A DNA stretch of 64,000 bases from Setomelanomma holmii (Eukaryota > Ascomycota > Dothideomycetes > Pleosporales > Phaeosphaeriaceae). Position numbers and translations under genes: made by a program. The stretch is from assembly GCA_010015745.1 (NCBI GenBank), contig ML978154.1, positions 644,668 through 708,667 on the forward strand. The letters are read 5' to 3'. Positions 58,786 to 64,000 of the stretch are shown piece by piece (the first letter of the stretch is position 1; every line of letters begins with the position of its first letter). A model generated the notes under the pieces. That model was not told the DNA's origin. It made no database searches and saw nothing but the letters and a program-made list of their open reading frames with translations.

Positions 58786-60634
58786 TTACAACAACCCAGC
58801 AATCACCGCGACCATCACTGCGCCCAAAAGTGAGCTGGCAGCAACGTTGACATGAACCGCCGCACCAGGAAACTCCAGCGGCTGGCTTGGGCTTGCTGAT
58901 GGAATACTGCTGTTAACAGAGGCCACGGGCACAACGGTAGTGGATAGAATTGGGGCGGTTGGGCCGACCGTCTGTGATGATGCTGGAACGTAGACAGTCT
59001 TTGTCACGCTCGGAGTGCAGGTGCATGCAGAGTCAGACTTGGTACAGGTCGTTGAGTTGGAGCTCGGCTTCTCTCCAAATTGGCCACCAGGATTCACGGT
59101 TGCAGTGGGAATGGTAGGCACAACAGTGGCTGTACTAGGAGCTGGCTTGACGGGTGCAACGCTGACACTTGATGCTGGCACCGGCGCTTCGGATTTGGGA
59201 GGAGCTGGAGGGCTGACAATCGAAGAGGCCACCTTCGTCGATGATGGAGCAGCGGGAGGCGCCTGGCTCGATGGAGCGGGTGTCAGTATGACGGCTGGCG
59301 TCGAGCTGGGCTTCGGTGCGACTGAGGTAAAAGCTTCCGGTGTAGTCTCGCCCTTCTTGACGGGAACAGTGCCCTTCTTGAGCATCAAGAGAGCTTGGGT
59401 GACTTCAAGAGCAGACAATTGTTGGCCAACGCCGGATGTACCGTCCCATGCGCCAGTGTACCACTTTGAGCCGCAACTTGCGCCGCTAGCACCTCCAGAG
59501 CACGACTTCGCGGCACCTACTGCGGATGCTTTGAGGTACTTTGTGATCGTGTCCTTCGTAAACGGAGCCATGACGGCGGTCTTGGCCATAAATCGAGCTA
59601 GATAAGCCTTGAAACTCTGCTGATCGAGGTTGCAATGTCGCCCAGACTCGCCAGTCTCGCAGGCCCACTCGTACATGATGTCGGTGGAGTTCTCGAAAGG
59701 CTTGAAGAGAAGCAGCTCGGCATGGCTGAGGAAACCTGACGTCCTGTCCTTCCACGTGCTATCGCCGCCCGTGAAGTCGTACATAAAGGCCGATCCGTGG
59801 AGAAACATGGCGTTATTGTATGTCCACTGGGTCTTGTCGGCTACGGTCGCGCAGTTCGTCTTGTCGTCAGATCCATCAAAGACCTCGTAGATATCTGTGA
59901 TCAGGCCGACCTTCTTCGTCCAGTCGTAGATCTTGACTGCCCAGTCTGCGTACGTCTGGTTGCCGGTATAACGAGCGAGGCGAGCTCCCAACGCAAAGGC
60001 GCATCCGTTCGAGATTGAGTTCTTGTAGTTATAGCCGTACGAGTTCTCCGGGTAGATCTGCCATTTCAAGCCACCTCCACACGAACTCTCGTCCCAACGG
60101 CCGATGATGTTATTGAAAGAGTTAACAGCCACCTCGAGGTAATCCGCGGGAGCTGAGCCAGGCTCTGGAAACTGGTACTCGAGCGCACTCATCACGGCCA
60201 AGGACCAGAAAGCCTGGTCATCGTTGCCCTATATGCTCTTGTTAGTTATGCTTGGCGGCGCAATGTCGACTGTAACTTACCGTTTGGCTTCTGCGATAAT
60301 CCAGGATAAAATCGTTCGCAGGTCCATAGTTGGCCGTCAAAGCCTGTTGCAAGGTCTTGACATGACTATCGTCGCCGGTAAACATGCTGTACTCGATCAT
60401 GCCGCCCCACGCTGCGCCGCCTTCCCACCAGTAATGTGGTGCCGGCCAAATCCCGATGTCCTGCTCTGCGATGCCTGTAGCATTGTTCTTGTAAAGCTCC
60501 ATCAAGCCGTAAGCATACTGCCGCGCAGCAGCCTTAATCGACGCCTCATCGTCAGGGTTGAAGTCGATACCCGCTGCGGTCGACGCAAGCGAGAGAAAAG
60601 GAAGGAGCACGGCTCCAATATCGAAAAACCTCAT
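58786..60634 (-). CDS. DFG5: GPI-anchored GH76 mannan endo-1,6-alpha-mannosidase (DCW1/DFG5 family)
   Basis: Two exons (60634-60281, 60228-58786) give 598 residues. A signal peptide (MRFFDIGAVLLPFLSLASTAAG) leads into the GH76 (alpha/alpha)6 barrel: WWEGGAAWGGMIEYSMFTGD, the catalytic double aspartate in GNDDQAFWSLAVMSA, GLKWQIYPENSYGYNYKNSI, TYNNAMFLHG and the conserved SCGSKWYTGAWDGTSGVGQQ. After about residue 440 a Ser/Thr/Pro/Val stalk runs to a hydrophobic C-terminus (AASSLLGAVMVAVIAGLL) that fits a GPI signal. The family cross-links GPI-mannoproteins to beta-1,6-glucan at the cell wall and is needed for growth in yeast. The stalk includes a small Cys cluster (SACTCTPSVTKTVYV). Confidence 0.93.
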
Positions 60635-61420
60635 GTTGTAATATGAACAGGAAGCTGAAAGCGAATGAGGAAGTGAAGCGAACGTATGAACAGGAAACAA
60701 GGAAAGAGACAGAATGGGCAGGAACTGTCCAGCACACAAAGTGAATCGCGGACGTGAATGTAGATAACAAAGTCATTGTGAAGTCGGGGCGCAGCATCAT
60801 TATGGCTGTGGGCCCCTCGATCGGACCCACCTCACCCTGTCGTTTGTCTCAACGACCACAACTTGCATGTGCATGACCGAGACCAGCACAAGGTTGAGGC
60901 TCGTGGGGAAGGAGCGCGCGGCAGACGGGAGACTAAAAGGGACGGTTGCCCGATCGAGCGTGGCGTCGTTTCGCAATTCAGGCACGAGAATCGACCACGA
61001 CCAATCACTGCAAAGGGGCCATGTTTCAAACGAAATGGTGCTTTTCTGGGTCTGGTCCTGCATGATTCTGGCGCTGGGCGAATTTGTTTGTGTTTCTACA
61101 AACATGTCTTGTTGGCTTGTGATTCGTACGAGCCAGTCTCACACGGCGAGTATCTTCGTAGCGCACATCGACTCAGCTGAGGTATGTATGGCTTCCACCA
61201 TCTTTTGTGTAAACCGCTAGCACGTCCTTTCTGCCCTGTACCACCACAGCACATCTGAGAAGACATGCTTAGTCCACTCCTCGCGCTTCAATGAAATCCG
61301 AGACTTCGTGAGGTGAAGCACCCACCATAACGTCTACCCATGTGTACCTCGACCCAAAACCGCGAAACGGCGTTGCTCCAAGATGCTAATATGCAAAGTC
61401 TCCTGCTCATCCTAAGAGCT
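60635..61420. other. Intergenic region
   Basis: It holds the DFG5 promoter and the 3' region of the CCDC124-like gene. Plus-strand frames of ~110 codons near 60863-61220 show no features. Confidence 0.45.
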
Positions 61421-62141
61421 TCAACTAGAACTCGCTAGCCTCTTCTCCTTAGCGGCCTTCTCCGCCTCTTGGATCGCCTTAAGCTCATCCTTGGACGCGT
61501 TATAGGCCGCTGAGACCTGGTTAAACGGATTGTCTGGATGCTTTTCGAACTCCTTTCGTATCTGCATGATCTTTTGGTTCTTCCTCAGACCCTTCTCGTC
61601 CTTCATCTCGTCTAGTCTGCGCTCTTCGTACTGAGCATATGCCGCCTTGAAACGTCGTTCAGGATGTCGATCTAGCTTGTCCTTTTGTTCGGATGTGAGG
61701 TCTAGGGCGTCCAGCGCATTGTCGATACCGGAGGCGTTGAGGGCACCTGGCTTGGAGTCGAAGTCTCCAAGAGCTGAGTCGATACCCTTAGCTTTCTTCT
61801 CAGCCTTGGGCGCTTTTCCTTTGGGCTTGGAAGGTAGTGATTCCTCTTCTTCACGCAGGAGGGCCTCCTTCTCGGCCTTCTTGCGGGCGGCTTCGGCAGC
61901 CTTTTCGGCGGCGGCCTCACTGTGCTCTGGTCAGCGTTCCGTAGTCAATAAAGTTCGCTCCCAGATCAGCGTACGCTTTAGCGTTTGACTTGGAGCCCTT
62001 CTTCCACTCCTCTGCTTCTGCTGCGTCGGCTTGCTGTTGCTTCGCCGCTTGCTTCGATGCAGCCGCCTCAGTCTTGCGCGCCTGACCTTGTGCTTTCTTC
62101 GAAGTTGGTGCTTCGCCACCGGCCCCACCCTTCTTTGCCAT
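61421..62141 (-). CDS. CCDC124-like ribosome-associated coiled-coil protein
   Basis: Two exons (62141-61975, 61919-61421) give 221 residues. The N-terminus is Lys/Ala/Gln-rich (MAKKGGAGGEAPTSKK) with a long helix (AEEWKKGSKSNAKAEAAAEK ... EEEESLPSKPKGK). The C-terminal CCDC124 domain follows: DNALDALDL, RHPERRFKAAYAQYEERRL, MKDEKGLRKNQ, KHPDNPFNQVSAAYNASKDE. Relatives, including yeast Lso2 which shares the N-terminal part, bind idle 80S ribosomes and help recovery from starvation. The single intron is in the helical linker. Confidence 0.9.
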
Positions 62142-62495
62142 GATTGTAGTGGTTGAGGGTTCGCGAGGTAAAGGCCGTGTGAGGGTGGACGGTTTCCAAG
62201 GTTGTCTTGTAAGAGTGTGATGCGTGAGTCAAGGTTTGAGTGAGCTTTGCGTTGACAGTGGAGTTGCCTGCAGACAGTCGGGTCCTGGCGGGGCAGGCAG
62301 GTGCATCATGGCACGGGTATGACTAAGCTGATCCTCGATTTTGTGCATGTGAACACGATGGTGACAACCTCCATATACATATGTTCATTCAAATGGCTTT
62401 TCCTTACGAACGCCTCGCTAAATGCAGCAACTGCTCGTACATCAAACAAGACGACACCATGACCACGAATCCAAGCAACAGACAATATCGGAATA
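62142..62495. other. Short intergenic region
   Basis: CCDC124-like promoter and aquaglyceroporin 3' region. Nothing else is visible. Confidence 0.4.
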
Positions 62496-63779
62496 TCAGA
62501 CGATGCCATCTTCCTTATTCCTCCTTGCATGCGCTCTCAACTCTCTCCTTGCATATCCAGGCGTGAGGTGCTTCAAGCCCAACCATGGGGTGTTAACAGG
62601 GCTCGGACCAGTGTAGATGAATACATCGTACAAGAAGCCACCGAATGCACAACCAAGGAATGGCGCAACCATAGGAATCCAGAAATAGTACCCTCCCGCT
62701 GACCAGACTTCGTTACCATAACCGACAGCATAACTCATCAGACGGGGACCCAAGTCACGGGCGATGTTGATAGCATAGCCTGTTTGCCATCCGAAGCAAG
62801 AGCCGAGTCCAAAAATGAGGAAGAATAGACACAAAGGAAACCATTTATCGCTCTAGGAAAGTCGTCAGTTACGCTCAAATCAGCCTCCTGAAGGAGTACG
62901 CACTTTGGGAACCCCATTGTTACTGGGGTCTTTCAACGCAAAGATAACAAACATGAGTAGGGTACTAGCGATGAACTCAGAGAAGAACTGGCTCGTCTTC
63001 GTCAGAAATGCTTGCGGATATGTGCAGAAGATGCCTGCGGTGGCTGTCTTGGCTGGTGGTACTGTGCGTAGGCCACCCTCGTAATAGTCTATCGCGGATA
63101 GATAGTTGGCGTAGACGATGCCGCTACCGACGAAGCCACCCAGCATCTGAGCGATGAAGTAGACTGGGAAGCGTCGCCACGGAAGTTGTCGATAGAGACA
63201 GCTGGAGAATGTGATGGCCGGATTCAGATATGCTCCTGAGTCTCCAGCCACGTAGACTCCAAGCATCACGCCTAGTCCCCAGCTGCGAGACATGTCAGCG
63301 AAGGTATCTCCATGAAAGTATCGTCTAATTTACCCCCAGTTAATTGATTGATAGTTACCGAAGCCATTCCCGCCCGGAGCAGTGGTTTGCCCGGTAGAGA
63401 GCAGGACTTGAGCGACCGAACCGTCACCAAACATCACCATTATGGCAACTCCCCAAAATTCAGCAAAAGGCTCCCGCAAAACCGTCCGGATACGGGACCA
63501 TAGCAGCTCTGATCGTGGACCTTGATCATGCTCTTCATCGATGGGCGCTTGAGGATGGAGACCAAGCGCTGACCGTGTCTTCCTGAAGCCTGAGGATGTC
63601 TTATTGGGCGGCAGTTCGGACGAATGCGCAGAGTGCTCAGTCGGAGCCTGTGTCAGAGGCAGGGCACTTGTGTTAGATGTGTAGCCATGAAGTCGGTCCT
63701 CGCTGTGATCCTCAGCCCAATCATAGGAGCGCGGCGAGCTCGGAGCCGCCTGAGCCATTGGACCTTGTGTGGTAGCCAT
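62496..63779 (-). CDS. Aquaglyceroporin (MIP channel)
   Basis: Three exons (63779-63334, 63282-62904, 62852-62496) give 393 residues. A ~100-residue hydrophilic N-terminus (Ser/Thr/Pro/His-rich) precedes six membrane segments: FAEFWGVAIMVMFGDGSVAQ, WGLGVMLGVYVAGDSGAYLNPAITF, VYFIAQMLGGFVGSGIVYAN, FFSEFIASTLLMFVIFAL, LCLFFLIFGLGSCFGWQTGYAINIARD and FWIPMVAPFLGCAFGGFLYD. The first pore box is the canonical NPA; the second reads NIA in place of NPA. The GYAINIARDLGPR context with Asp and Arg fits a glycerol-conducting type. It would move glycerol or water across the plasma membrane, relevant to osmotic balance. Confidence 0.92.
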
Positions 63780-64000
63780 CTTCGCTGTATGCCAGGAACA
63801 ACCTTGAGAAACACAACTTGTCCCAACGCGGTAAAGTCTCAAAGCCGGCTCAACCTTCGCAAAGCACCTGCGTTAGCAAGCAACAAAATGCAAGTTATGA
63901 ACTCGCCGAAGCGGCCTTTTGCAGCTTAAAGAACGGTGCGTCCTCCCCTTCCCGCGCATCTGTCAAACGACGTCACTGCATCAGCCCTCCCCACGGAACG

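Noticed and set aside
59015..59605. 196-codon plus-strand frame within the DFG5-like gene
   Set aside because: Antisense shadow of the Pro/Ser/Thr stalk; the minus-strand GH76 reading is unambiguous.
1..64000. CRISPR arrays, operons, bacterial promoters or riboswitches
   Set aside because: The window is eukaryotic: spliced genes, nuclear tRNA, fungal families. No direct-repeat array with spacers is present.

Overview
This window reads as nuclear DNA of a filamentous or black-yeast-like ascomycete, most likely a dothideomycete. The genes carry short introns (about 42-70 nt, mostly near 50), with GT...AG ends and CTAAC/CTGAC-type branch sites. The content is typically fungal: a velvet regulator, BYS1-type secreted proteins, a psi-factor (linoleate diol synthase type) oxygenase relic, a DFG5/DCW1 wall mannosidase, and GH5 and GH43 secreted hydrolases. 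The class-level placement is an inference from gene content only.

Layout. 1-6.4 kb: tRNA-Ser(UGA), a mitochondrial thiolase (-), a small BYS1-domain secreted protein (+) and an Sds3-like deacetylase subunit (-). 6.9-10.3 kb: a decayed tandem repeat, then a large secreted BYS1 protein (-) with a repetitive Thr/Pro/His linker and tandem four-cysteine modules. 11.4-14.8 kb: a membrane-anchored SDR, a tiny repeat-bearing secreted protein and ribosomal protein L6. 15.3-22.5 kb: a heavily broken linoleate diol synthase, an unrecognised small gene cut short by a TAG, and a berberine-bridge-type flavoenzyme with a one-base frameshift. 23.4-32.6 kb: a Usp1/septation coiled-coil protein, an arylamine N-acetyltransferase, complex I subunit MWFE (with an apparent 4-nt micro-exon) and a PHD+MYST acetyltransferase. 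33.3-40.4 kb: secreted GH5 and GH43 enzymes and a P450. 40.4-45.4 kb: a 5 kb stretch with no recognisable gene, upstream of a VosA-like velvet gene. 48-51.9 kb: a divergent pair, an Hsp70-like gene and a coiled-coil gene, both broken by in-frame stops. 52.4-63.8 kb: CDC45, a glycerol-3-phosphate acyltransferase, DFG5/DCW1, a CCDC124-type ribosome factor and an aquaglyceroporin.

Blocks of conserved housekeeping genes, all with intact reading frames after splicing, alternate with accessory genes. Several accessory genes carry one or a few lesions: nonsense codons at 8221, 15788, 18510, 19202, 48718 and 51039, and a frameshift at about 21670. The concentration of fresh lesions in accessory genes is the most striking large-scale pattern. 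It would fit relaxed selection, for example from a duplicated or hybrid genome, but could partly be assembly error.

Exon models were joined by eye. For the intact genes the exon lengths sum to whole codons, which supports the splice sites given. No database search was run.
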